A stretch of 25,441 nt of DNA from Oscillospiraceae bacterium (GTDB lineage Bacteria; Bacillota_A; Clostridia; Oscillospirales; Oscillospiraceae), in assembly GCA_017455225.1 (NCBI GenBank), contig JAFTBL010000111.1:1-25441 (forward strand), written 5' to 3'. The position numbers and the translations under genes are program-made. Within the stretch, counting starts at the first letter, position 1. Each line of letters opens with the position of its first letter. Below are positions 6,577 to 14,161 of this stretch, piece by piece. The notes beneath the pieces are model-generated. The model was not told the origin of the DNA. It saw nothing but the letters and a program-made list of their open reading frames with translations, and made no database searches.

Positions 6577-7482
6577 ATGACGGACATCGTGATCGTGGGC
6601 GCGGGCCCTGCGGGGCTCACCGCCGCCATCTACGCCCGCCGGGCCGCCAAGTCGGTGCTGGTGCTGGAGGCCGCCGCTTATGGCGGGCAGATCGTCAATA
6701 CGCCGGATATTGAAAACTATCCCGTGGAGGCTCATATCTCCGGCTTCGATTTTGCCACCCGGCTCTACCAGCAGGCCACCGCTCTGGGCGCCGAGGTGAA
6801 GTTTGAAAAGGTCACCGAGCTGCGTGACAACGGCGCGGTGAAGGAGGCCGTCACGGCGAAAAACGTGTATCCCTGTAAAGCAATTATCCTTGCCACCGGC
6901 TCTGAAAACAGGAAGTTGGGCGTTGACGGTGAGGACAAGCTGGTGGGGCGCGGCGTCTCCTATTGCGCCACCTGTGACGGCGCCTTTTTCCGGGGCAAGA
7001 CCGTGGCCGTGGTGGGCGGCGGCAACACCGCGCTGGAGGACGCGCTGTATCTGGCAGATCTGGCGGAGCGGGTCTATCTCATCCACCGGCGGGACGCCTT
7101 CCGGGGCGATGAGGCCACCGTGTCCGCCCTGCAGGCGCGGGAAAACGTGACCTTCGTGTACAACAGCGTGGTCACCACTCTGAACGCCGACAAGCGGCTG
7201 CAGAGCATCACCGTCACCGACAAGTCCGGCGCCGTTTCCACGCTGGAGGTCAGCGGGCTGTTCGTGGCGGTGGGGCGCATCCCCACCAACCAGAATTTCG
7301 GCGCCCTCATCGAGCTGGACGGGGCAGGCTACGCTGTGTCCGGCGAGAACTGCCGCACCCGTACCCCCGGCGTCTTCGTGGCGGGCGACAACCGGGTGAA
7401 GGACGTGCGCCAGCTGGTCACCGCCACCGCCGACGGCGCCGTGGCCGCCACCGAGGCGATCCGCTATATCAGCTCGCTGTAA
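6577..7482 (+). CDS. trxB: Thioredoxin reductase (NADPH, FAD)
   Basis: The 301-residue protein has the standard low-molecular-weight layout: N-terminal FAD motif VGAGPAGLTAA (residues 7-17), redox centre CATC (Cys130, Cys133) inside the NADPH domain, dinucleotide loop VGGGNTALEDAL (146-157), the HRRDAFR motif (170-176) whose arginines read the NADPH phosphate, and the C-terminal FAD motif GVFVAGDNR. It passes electrons from NADPH to TrxA. The ATG at 6577 starts 4 bases after the trxA stop with only a short AAGG before it, so it is probably translated by coupling to trxA. The stop codon lies in a small inverted repeat (7477-7500), and a proper terminator follows at 7517. Confidence 0.97.
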   Translation: MTDIVIVGAGPAGLTAAIYARRAAKSVLVLEAAAYGGQIVNTPDIENYPVEAHISGFDFATRLYQQATALGAEVKFEKVTELRDNGAVKEAVTAKNVYPCKAIILATGSENRKLGVDGEDKLVGRGVSYCATCDGAFFRGKTVAVVGGGNTALEDALYLADLAERVYLIHRRDAFRGDEATVSALQARENVTFVYNSVVTTLNADKRLQSITVTDKSGAVSTLEVSGLFVAVGRIPTNQNFGALIELDGAGYAVSGENCRTRTPGVFVAGDNRVKDVRQLVTATADGAVAATEAIRYISSL

Positions 7483-7516
7483 AGGCGTTTCGCTTTACAG
7501 AATACCCTTTCAAATC

Positions 7517-7560
7517 GCAGACCCGGCGGAAGTGTTCCGTCCGGGTCTGCTTGACTTTTT
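7517..7560 (+). terminator. Terminator of the gpx-trxA-trxB operon
   Basis: A 10-bp perfect stem GCAGACCCGG/CCGGGTCTGC (7517-7526 with 7541-7550), extended inside by GGAA/TTCC, is followed by TTGACTTTTT. A weaker hairpin CTGTAAAG/CTTTACAG overlaps the trxB stop just before. Confidence 0.85.
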
Positions 7561-7579
7561 CGGGGAACTGCCGTACTGT
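7551..7579 (+). promoter_or_regulatory. Promoter of the 7605 gene, inside the preceding terminator tail
   Basis: TTGACT (7551-7556) starts immediately after the terminator stem and is separated by 17 bases from TACTGT (7574-7579). Five and four of six positions match consensus. The start point would be about 20 bases before the ATG. Confidence 0.55.
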
Positions 7580-7604
7580 ATAGAAAAGCGAGCGAGGTGA
7601 GAAA

Positions 7605-8228
7605 ATGGGCGTTTTGCAGGATCGATATGGTTCGCTGCTGCCGCAGCTGCCGGCGCATGCGGCGGCGTGGAGCGACGAGGCGGTATACCTTACCGACCCG
7701 TCGGCGCTGCCGACGGCGGAACGCGGCGGCATGCCGCCGGAGCGCATCTATCTCTCCTCTACCTCTGCCGATCTGCGCACCGCCGTAGGGCGCTGCCGCA
7801 TCGTGGCCGGCAGCGAGGCACAGCTCCGGGCGCTGGACGCGCTGCCCCGTCCGGACGGCCGCCCGACGTCCGTTGGGCTGCTGCTGGTGCCGGACGGGAT
7901 CACGGCCGCCGGCTTTGCCGTGTCCTCTCTCCCTGCTCTGCGGAGCATACTGCGCGCTCTGCCGGGGGTCAGCGCGGCCGGATGCTTCGTCGCCGGCGCG
8001 GAGGGGCTGCGGGGCGCGGCGCTGGGGCGGTTTTTCCGCAGCGCCTATCAAGCCGCCAAGACCATGAGCGCCGTATTGCCCTGCGCCATGCCCTATCTGG
8101 GCATTCCCGGCGCGCTGGCGTCGCTGGAGGCCACGCCGCCTCAGGAGCGGGAGGCATCGCTCCTCCCCCTGCGCACCGTGGCCATGCAGAACGACACCGC
8201 CTTTTACGCCCGTCTGCTTCTGTTTTGA
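7605..8228 (+). CDS. Conserved-looking protein of unknown function, 207 residues
   Basis: I do not recognise this gene with certainty. The ATG at 7605 follows a GAGGTG site; codon use is like the neighbours and terminators lie on both sides, so it is a single-gene unit. The protein has no signal peptide or membrane segment and only one lysine. Its pattern, an IYLSSTSADLRTAV segment (about 48-61), IVAGSEAQLRALDAL (about 66-80), a VGLLLVP strand and GFAVSSLPALRSILRALPG (about 104-122), resembles the second half of the barrel of fold-type III PLP enzymes (alanine racemase and amino-acid decarboxylase type), but the PLP-lysine motif is missing. This likeness is weak and only suggests a degenerate barrel. 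Function unknown. Confidence 0.65.
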   Translation: MGVLQDRYGSLLPQLPAHAAAWSDEAVYLTDPSALPTAERGGMPPERIYLSSTSADLRTAVGRCRIVAGSEAQLRALDALPRPDGRPTSVGLLLVPDGITAAGFAVSSLPALRSILRALPGVSAAGCFVAGAEGLRGAALGRFFRSAYQAAKTMSAVLPCAMPYLGIPGALASLEATPPQEREASLLPLRTVAMQNDTAFYARLLLF

Positions 8229-8250
8229 TCTGGTATTATTAAATATGCAG

Positions 8251-8280
8251 AAACTGGCTATTTTTATATAGCCAGTTTTG
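8251..8280 (+). terminator. Terminator after the 7605 gene
   Basis: An 11-bp perfect stem AAACTGGCTAT/ATAGCCAGTTT (8251-8261 with 8268-8278) with a T-rich loop is followed by TTG. Just upstream, TGGTATTAT (8231-8239) looks like an extended -10, so the hairpin could instead lie at the 5' end of the next transcript. Confidence 0.65.
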
Positions 8281-8319
8281 TACTATCATGGGGCCAGATT
8301 TGACAAGGAGGCGCAAGCC

Positions 8320-8880
8320 ATGAGCAAGAAATTCACACTGCAGAAGATCCTTTATATCGCCGTGCTGACGGCCTTGGTATTCGTGGTCACCTATTTCCGC
8401 TTCCCGCTGCTGGGGTCGAAGGTGCATTTTGCCAACGCCGTCTGTCTGCTGGGCGGCTTTTTGCTGGGGCCGCTGGGGGGCGGCATCGCCGCGGGACTGG
8501 GCTCCATGCTCTACGACCTCTTCTATTACCCCTCCGATCTTTTGACCTACGTCATCACCTTCGTCAGCAAGTTCGCCATGGCGTGGGTGTGCGGCATGAT
8601 CGCCTACGGCGGCGGCCGCCACGCCGAAAAGCACGGCTGGAACATAGCGGCGGCGGTGATAGGCGCGTGGACGTACGTGGCGCTTTACATGCTCAAGACC
8701 TATTGCTACAAGCTGCTGATCGAGCGCGTGCCCATGGAGGGCGTCTGGATCGCCATGGCGGAGAAGTTCCCCGCCTCCGCCATCAACGCGGTGGTGGCCA
8801 TGATCGTGGCTCCCATTCTCTACACGGCGCTGCGCCCCGCCCTGCAAAAGGCCGGGATCCTGCGCAAGATGCAGCCGTAA
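8320..8880 (+). CDS. ECF-type transporter S component (substrate-binding membrane subunit)
   Basis: The 186-residue protein is an integral membrane protein with five to six hydrophobic segments (about 9-28, 37-58, 74-97, 108-126, 152-172) and a short basic N-terminus, matching the small S components of energy-coupling-factor transporters, which bind vitamins or metals and borrow a shared EcfAA'T motor encoded elsewhere. The segment NAVCLLGGFLLGPLGGGIAAGLGSMLYDL (two motif runs, residues 39-67) is typical of this superfamily. The ATG at 8320 has an AAGGAGG site; an earlier ATG at 8278 lies in the hairpin and lacks one. No motor genes, enzyme partner or riboswitch are seen beside it, so the substrate cannot be named. 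Confidence 0.85.
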   Translation: MSKKFTLQKILYIAVLTALVFVVTYFRFPLLGSKVHFANAVCLLGGFLLGPLGGGIAAGLGSMLYDLFYYPSDLLTYVITFVSKFAMAWVCGMIAYGGGRHAEKHGWNIAAAVIGAWTYVALYMLKTYCYKLLIERVPMEGVWIAMAEKFPASAINAVVAMIVAPILYTALRPALQKAGILRKMQP

Positions 8881-8894
8881 AGAGAAGCATACAA

Positions 8895-8930
8895 AAACCC
8901 GGGCAAAGGCGTCTGCCTTTGCCCGGGTTT
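8895..8930. terminator. Bidirectional terminator between convergent genes
   Basis: A perfect 16-bp stem with GTCT loop (8895-8910 with 8915-8930) carries A residues on the left and TTTAGTTTT on the right. It ends the ECF S component gene on the plus strand and the 511-residue membrane-protein gene on the minus strand, whose stop is 5 bases away. Confidence 0.92.
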
Positions 8931-8934
8931 AGTT

Positions 8935-10470
8935 TTATTCCTCAGGCGTTTCAGTGGTCTCCGCTTCCCCGGGAAGCTCGGCGGCCGCTGCCTCCGGCTT
9001 TGCGTCCTCCTGCAGGTTGGCAAGGCGCACAGCCTTCGGCCCCGCCAGCACACGGTAGTTCACAAAGCTCCACAGCACCACAGCCAGCGGCGGCGCCATG
9101 CCGCGGAACCAAAGATACAGGCCCGCCGTAACCGCCACAAAAACGCCCAGCGCGTAGAAAATCGTTACTTTTTTCGCCTTTTTCGGCTTCAAAACGTCCT
9201 TACGGATGACGTAGCGGTAGAGCAGGATCGGCAGGGCGCACGCCGCCAGCGTAATGAGCCAGCTGAGGATGGTCTGCCTGATAAGGAGCGCCCAGTCGAT
9301 CTGCCCCAGCAGGTCGTGCACAAAGCCAAGAGCGGCCTCGGGGCTGTCCAGCTGGGCGTCGCTCTCCGGCACCACGTCGCCGTATTTGACGCTGCCGACC
9401 ATGGCGATCAGATCGCTCATGCGCTGCCGGGTCACGACATGGGCGGAAAACACGTAGAGATAGCCGTGATCCATCGCCAGCAGCACCGTCATGGGGATGG
9501 CGGTCTCCTCCTGCATGTAATCGAAAGTGATTTTTTGAAAGGTCTTGCCGCCGTAGGTGACTTCTTCGATCTCCGTCTTGTCGGCGGGAGCCCCCACCAG
9601 CTCCGGCAGATCCCAGTCCTGCAGGATACGGTTGTCGGCTTCCGCGCGGCTGCTGCCCAACCGCTCCGCCGGGGACATTTCGCTCCAGATATCGGCACTG
9701 TTATAGCTGATGATCGCGTTGCTGTCGCTGTTGTAGAAGAAAGTGGCGCGGGCGCCGCTCGCCGCCTCGTCCTGCTGCGTCCAGTCGGCGGGCACGGTGA
9801 AGGTGGTGCCGGTCAGCTCGTCCTTATAGGTGAACGCATTGGTGGTCTCCGCCTCGCCGGCGCCTCCCACGTCGAACACCAGACTCTCCGCCATGCTGCG
9901 CATGATCGTGCGATGACGGTCGGTGATCGACCCTTTATAGACGAGCATCGTCAAATTATAGACCCGCTCGTTGTGACAGACATTGTATTGCAGGCCGCAG
10001 GAGGCGTCATAGTCCTCCGGCAGATCAAACTCCGTCACGATCATCAGCTCCTGCGGGTGATCGTAAAACTCCATGGTGCGCAGCGTGGCGCCGATGGCGG
10101 CAAAGGATTCGCGCATCTCGCTCCCCAGTCCCTCCTCCAGTTCTTCCCGGGAATACTCCCGATAGCTGCCGACCCCCGGAGCGTCCTCCAGCGTGAGATG
10201 AAACTCAAAGCTTGCTATTTGATCCCACCCCATAAGGTAATAGCCGCCCTCCTCCATGGCGGACTTGACGTCCTTGGCCGTGAGGCCGGAGCGCGCCAGA
10301 TTCGTATCCCCCGCCTTTACGTCACGGGTAAAAACGATCAGATCGTCCGGCACCGTCACGTAGAGATCGGTGCCCGGCACGGAATAGGTCGTTCCCTCCG
10401 CCCCGTAGGCGGTGGCGCACAGGGAAAGGGTCAGCAGCGCCGCGATCAGCCAGCCAAGCAGTTTCTTCAT
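8935..10470 (-). CDS. Secreted/membrane-anchored protein with duplicated extracellular domain, unknown function
   Basis: The 511-residue protein starts with a cleavable-type signal (MKKLLGWLIAALLTLSLCATAYG). Two similar outside domains follow, about 27-200 and 210-375; each opens with a xTYxxxxTxxTFTVP-like strand and ends with an SxxFD or GSVKYGD strand after a region about membrane-surface reading of stress values (VYNLTMLVYKG, GYLYVFSAHVV), an arrangement resembling PsbP/Mog1-like modules seen in Firmicutes lipoproteins. The C-terminus has three membrane segments (about 393-422, 434-454, 458-475), a KPKKAKK loop and an acidic tail. The ATG at 10470 follows GGAGGAGAAC. It lies 108 bases after the K+ channel gene on the same strand and has a possible promoter of its own. 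No enzymatic motif is visible, and I cannot assign a function. Confidence 0.8.
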   Translation of the reverse strand: MKKLLGWLIAALLTLSLCATAYGAEGTTYSVPGTDLYVTVPDDLIVFTRDVKAGDTNLARSGLTAKDVKSAMEEGGYYLMGWDQIASFEFHLTLEDAPGVGSYREYSREELEEGLGSEMRESFAAIGATLRTMEFYDHPQELMIVTEFDLPEDYDASCGLQYNVCHNERVYNLTMLVYKGSITDRHRTIMRSMAESLVFDVGGAGEAETTNAFTYKDELTGTTFTVPADWTQQDEAASGARATFFYNSDSNAIISYNSADIWSEMSPAERLGSSRAEADNRILQDWDLPELVGAPADKTEIEEVTYGGKTFQKITFDYMQEETAIPMTVLLAMDHGYLYVFSAHVVTRQRMSDLIAMVGSVKYGDVVPESDAQLDSPEAALGFVHDLLGQIDWALLIRQTILSWLITLAACALPILLYRYVIRKDVLKPKKAKKVTIFYALGVFVAVTAGLYLWFRGMAPPLAVVLWSFVNYRVLAGPKAVRLANLQEDAKPEAAAAELPGEAETTETPEE

Positions 10471-10533
10471 GTTCTCTCCTCCGTTTGTTGAAGCGCCGAC
10501 GCCGGCAAAACCACATTGTCGGCAAGGCTCATA

Positions 10534-10563
10534 TTTATAACGATCCGGCGTGTGAAAACGCAA
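10534..10563 (-). promoter_or_regulatory. Possible promoter of the 511-residue protein gene
   Basis: Minus-strand TTGCGT (10563-10558) and TATAAA (10539-10534) are spaced 18 bases apart in the 108-base gap after the channel gene. Three and five of six positions match, so this is only a candidate. Confidence 0.35.
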
Positions 10564-10578
10564 CCGCAGTCCGTTCGC

Positions 10579-11517
10579 TCACAGATACGCCACCTCGTCG
10601 CCCTCCTGGAGGGCGTAGTGCTGCTTGGGCGCGGAGACCTTGCCCTTGCGGCGCACCAGCACCACGTCCACGTGGTACTCCTTCTCCACGTCCGCCACCG
10701 TTTTGTCGATCCATGCGCTGTCCATCGTCAGGGTGATGGCGGTCAGCTCGCCGGTGAGCCGGGGCGCTTCCTGCTGCAGCTTGCTGTATTGCTCCACGAA
10801 GCCGGCGCTGATGATGCCGGTGGGGATCGCCACCGCGCCCACGCCCAGAAACGTGATCAGCACGGCCATCACCCGCCCCACCACGGTGACGGGATAGATG
10901 TCGCCGTAGCCCACGGTCAAAAGCGTGCTGACGCTCCACCACACGGCGCTGAACGCGTTTTCGAAAGCATCCGGCTGTGCCTCGTGCTCGGCACTGTACA
11001 TGGAAAGCGAGGCCGCCAGCATCAATATGAGGATGATGAACACCGACGAGGCCAGCTGGTTCCGCTTTTCGTACAGCACCGACTTGATCACGTTGAAGGA
11101 GTCGTACTTGGGGTTGATGCGGAACAGGTGGAAGATCCGCACCACCCGCAGCATCCGGAACACCACGAACCCGCTGAGGAAAAAGAAAGGCAGAATGGTC
11201 AGAAGGTCGATGACCCCGTCGTAGGACAGCAGAAACTTGCCCACCGCCCGGCCACGGCTGACGCCGGGATAGAGATACTCCGCCGTCCAGATCCGCAGCG
11301 CGTACTCCACGCAGAAAATCGCCACCGTGACGATCTCGATGACGTTGAACACGCCCTGCCACGGAGCCAGCGCGTCGAAGGTCTCCAGAAACAGCACCAG
11401 TATGTTCAGCACGATCGCCGCCACCAGCACAATGTCGAAGGTGCGGCTGGGCAGATCCTCGTCGCTGCCGATCTGGATGATGTCAAACACGCGCCGTTTC
11501 CAGTTGGTCTTGGTCAT
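10579..11517 (-). CDS. Voltage-gated-type K+ channel with C-terminal TrkA-C (RCK-C) domain
   Basis: The 312-residue protein has six membrane segments: S1 about 27-45, S2 58-78, S3 100-115, an S4 (117-133) with Arg121, Arg124, Arg127 and Arg133 at three-residue steps, S5 155-175, the pore filter TVGYGD (201-206) and S6 213-240. After a helix, residues 252-312 (GELTAITLTMDS, DVVLVRRKGKV, LQEGDEVAYL) match a TrkA-C domain, a ligand-binding regulatory module, but the usual RCK-N Rossmann domain is absent. It should allow K+ flow through the cell membrane, gated by voltage or by a ligand at the TrkA-C part. The ATG at 11517 lies 51 bases after the dehydrogenase stop with no terminator between, so it may be the tail of the xanthine dehydrogenase operon. 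Its ribosome site (AAGGACGG) is moderate. Confidence 0.92.
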   Translation of the reverse strand: MTKTNWKRRVFDIIQIGSDEDLPSRTFDIVLVAAIVLNILVLFLETFDALAPWQGVFNVIEIVTVAIFCVEYALRIWTAEYLYPGVSRGRAVGKFLLSYDGVIDLLTILPFFFLSGFVVFRMLRVVRIFHLFRINPKYDSFNVIKSVLYEKRNQLASSVFIILILMLAASLSMYSAEHEAQPDAFENAFSAVWWSVSTLLTVGYGDIYPVTVVGRVMAVLITFLGVGAVAIPTGIISAGFVEQYSKLQQEAPRLTGELTAITLTMDSAWIDKTVADVEKEYHVDVVLVRRKGKVSAPKQHYALQEGDEVAYL

Positions 11518-11568
11518 GGTCTTCCGTCCTTATGTGTAAAGTATTTTCCCATTACAGCCCTTGCGCCG

Positions 11569-14139
11569 TCAGTCTTTCTTAGCCTTCCGGTAAGGCGTAT
11601 CCTCCAGGGGAAGGCTTTGGCGGAACTTGCCGTCCCAGCGGTAGTAGGCATGGGCGCAGGCGGGGGCGGTAGGGATCATGCACAGCTCGCCGCAGCCCTT
11701 GGCGCCCAGCGAATAAGGCAGCTTGTCCTCCTCCTTGGGGCGGCAGAGGATCACCTCCAGCTCCGGCGCCTGATCAGCCCGCAGAAAGCCGATGGTGCCG
11801 AAGCGGCTGACAGGATAGCCGTCCACGCAGTCGAACTTCTCCGTGACGCCGTAGCCGATGCCCATCAGCATGCCGCCCTCGATCTGCCCCTCCACGGACT
11901 GGATGTTCACCGGGGTGCCCACGTCGAAGGCGGACACCGCCTTGGTGATGCGCCCCTCCTCGTTCAGCACGATCACCTGCGCGCCGTAGGAGTAGGACAC
12001 GTGGCTCACCGGGTTTTCCTTGACGGCGCCCAGCGGATCGGTCTTGGCGGAGTATTCGCCGAAAAATTCCTGCCCCTCCAGCTCGGCCAGAGAGTGCTTC
12101 TCCAGCGCCGCCTTCAGCTGCTCGCCCACGCGGCGGGCCGCCTCGCCGGTCATCACTGTCTGGCGGGAGGCGGTGGAGGTACCGGCGTCCGGCGTGCGCA
12201 CCGTGTCCGCAGTCTCGATGATGAACAAGGCCGGATCCAGCCCCGTCACGTGGCAGATCTCCGTCAGCACCACCTGCCCGATCCCCTGCCCCATGCAGGC
12301 GGCGGAGGTGCGCACGCGCAGCTTGCCCTGCTCCACGCTGAGGAGCACCCGGCCGATATCCTTTTTGCCCATGCCGGTGCCGGAATTCTTGAAGCCGCAG
12401 GCAATGCCGGCGTAGGGGTTGGCGTAGACCACGTCGCGCACCGCGTCCAGACACGCCTCCATGTTGGTGTTGGGATCGGCGGTCTGGCCGTTGGGCAGCA
12501 CGTCGCCGGGCTTGATGGCGTTGCGCCGGCGGAACTCCCACGGGTCGATGCCCGCCATCTCCGCCAGCAGATTGATATTCATCTCCGTGGCAAAGCAGCT
12601 CTGGGTCACGCCGAAGCCGCGGAACGCACCGGAGGGCACGTTATTGGTGTACACCGACATGCCGAAGATGTCGATGTTCTGGTAATTATAGGGCCCCGCC
12701 GCGTGGGTGCAGGCACGGTGCAGCACCGGCCCGCCAAGCGAGGCGTAGGCGCCGGTGTCGGCGATGATGACGCCCTTCATGGCGGTCAGGCGCCCGTTCT
12801 CGTCACAGGCGGTGGTGAATTCCATCTCCATGGGATGGCGCTTGACATGGTAATTGAGGGATTCCTGCCGGGTGTACTTCACCTTCACGGGGCGCCGGGT
12901 CACCCACGCCGCCAGCGCGGCATAAGGCTGGACGGACATGTCCTCCTTGCCCCCAAAGCCGCCGCCCACCAGCGCGGCGCGGCAGTGCACCTTCTCCGGC
13001 GGCAGGCCCAGCATTTTGGAGCACTCCCGCTGCACGTCGTAGACGGACTGGCTGGTGGTGTACAGCAGCAGTCCGTCCTCCCCTTCCGGCACGGCCACAC
13101 AGCACTCCGGCTCCATGAACCCGTGCTCCTGCCAGGAGGTCTTGTATTTCCGCGTCACTACGTACCGGGACGCGGCGATGGCGGCGTCCGCGTTGCCCCG
13201 CACCAGATTGGCCCGGCTCATCACGTTGCCGTCCGGGTGGATGAGGGGTGCGTCGCCCCGAAGGGCGTCAAAGGGGTTGGTCAGGGGCGTCAGCTCGGTA
13301 TAGTCCACCTGCACGAGAGCGGCGATCTCCTCCAGCCGCTCCGGCCTGTTGGTGACCACCACGGCGATCACGTTGCCCACATACCGGGTGATGTCCCCCT
13401 CCCCCAGCATCACGTCCCAGTCCTGCTTGATGTGGCCGATCTTGTTGCAGGGCACGTCCGCCCGGGTCAGCACCTCTACGCAGTCGGGGTCCTCCAGCGC
13501 GCGGGATACGTCCACCCGGTCGATCCGGGCGCGGGGATATTTGGAATAGACAGGCTTGGCGTACAGCATGCCGGGCAGGTCGATATCGTCGGTATAAACG
13601 CCGGTGCCGTTCACCTTCTCCGCCGCGTCCACCCTCCGGGCCCGCTGATCCATGCGGAGTGAATGGGGTGGGGATGGAATGGGGCGCTTTTCCCGGAAGA
13701 AGTCTGCCGCCAACAAAATGGCGTCCTCGATCTTCTGATAGCCGGTGCAGCGACAGAGATTGCCCCGAATGGCAGCCTTCACCTCGGCGCGGGTGGGGGT
13801 CAGCGTCTGATCCAGCAGGCTCTTGGCAGAGATAATCATGCCGGGGATGCAAAAGCCGCACTGCACGGCCCCCGCCTCGGCAAAGCAGTGCTGATACACC
13901 GCCATTTCCGCCGGGTCGATGCCCTCCACCGTGACCACCTTTTTGCCGGCCAGCCGGCTCAGCGACACGGTGCAGGCCTTGGTCTTCCTGCCGTCCACCA
14001 GCACGGTGCAGGTGCCGCAAACGCCCTCGCTGCAGCCGTCCTTGGCGGCGGTGAGGTGCAGGTCACGGCGCAGGAATTCCAGCAGCTTCTTATCGTGGGC
14101 GGACTCATAGTCCTTCCCGTTGATGTTGACAGTAAACAT
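11569..14139 (-). CDS. Fused 2Fe-2S/molybdenum hydroxylase, selenium-dependent xanthine dehydrogenase type (XdhD-like)
   Basis: The 856-residue protein joins two modules. Residues 1-155 hold two 2Fe-2S clusters: Cys36/41/44/56 (plant-ferredoxin type) and Cys94/97/129/131 (CGFC...CRC). From about 165 on is a molybdopterin domain with VGGGFGGKED (Glu399), Arg475 (LHRACTHAAG), GAFRGFG, CMGQGIGQ and GAKGCGE (Glu818). Glu399, Arg475 and Glu818 correspond to the three catalytic residues Glu802, Arg880 and Glu1261 of bovine xanthine oxidase by motif and spacing. Length and domain fusion fit the family known as selenium-dependent xanthine dehydrogenases, which carry a labile selenium in the molybdenum cofactor and no selenocysteine; no in-frame TGA is needed here. 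There is no FAD domain, so XdhB next door is the likely electron outlet. The ATG at 14139 has AAGGGAGG. Exact substrate (xanthine, hypoxanthine or other purine) is not proven. Confidence 0.9.
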   Translation of the reverse strand: MFTVNINGKDYESAHDKKLLEFLRRDLHLTAAKDGCSEGVCGTCTVLVDGRKTKACTVSLSRLAGKKVVTVEGIDPAEMAVYQHCFAEAGAVQCGFCIPGMIISAKSLLDQTLTPTRAEVKAAIRGNLCRCTGYQKIEDAILLAADFFREKRPIPSPPHSLRMDQRARRVDAAEKVNGTGVYTDDIDLPGMLYAKPVYSKYPRARIDRVDVSRALEDPDCVEVLTRADVPCNKIGHIKQDWDVMLGEGDITRYVGNVIAVVVTNRPERLEEIAALVQVDYTELTPLTNPFDALRGDAPLIHPDGNVMSRANLVRGNADAAIAASRYVVTRKYKTSWQEHGFMEPECCVAVPEGEDGLLLYTTSQSVYDVQRECSKMLGLPPEKVHCRAALVGGGFGGKEDMSVQPYAALAAWVTRRPVKVKYTRQESLNYHVKRHPMEMEFTTACDENGRLTAMKGVIIADTGAYASLGGPVLHRACTHAAGPYNYQNIDIFGMSVYTNNVPSGAFRGFGVTQSCFATEMNINLLAEMAGIDPWEFRRRNAIKPGDVLPNGQTADPNTNMEACLDAVRDVVYANPYAGIACGFKNSGTGMGKKDIGRVLLSVEQGKLRVRTSAACMGQGIGQVVLTEICHVTGLDPALFIIETADTVRTPDAGTSTASRQTVMTGEAARRVGEQLKAALEKHSLAELEGQEFFGEYSAKTDPLGAVKENPVSHVSYSYGAQVIVLNEEGRITKAVSAFDVGTPVNIQSVEGQIEGGMLMGIGYGVTEKFDCVDGYPVSRFGTIGFLRADQAPELEVILCRPKEEDKLPYSLGAKGCGELCMIPTAPACAHAYYRWDGKFRQSLPLEDTPYRKAKKD

Positions 14140-14161
14140 GGGGTCGCCTCCCTTTCAGGTC

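Noticed and set aside
8229..8319. Riboswitch upstream of the ECF S component
   Set aside because: Only 91 bases with one simple hairpin; no conserved aptamer pattern such as thiamine, cobalamin or preQ1 could be recognised.
10516..13662. Very long plus-strand open frame (over 1000 codons) opposite the channel and fused dehydrogenase genes
   Set aside because: It is antisense to clear enzyme genes, has a low-complexity His/Arg/Ala-rich product, no ribosome site and no domain. GC-rich codon bias leaves stops rare in this frame.
11569..14139. Possible selenocysteine codon in the selenium-type dehydrogenase
   Set aside because: No in-frame TGA occurs before the true stop. Family members carry selenium as a labile cofactor ligand, not as selenocysteine.
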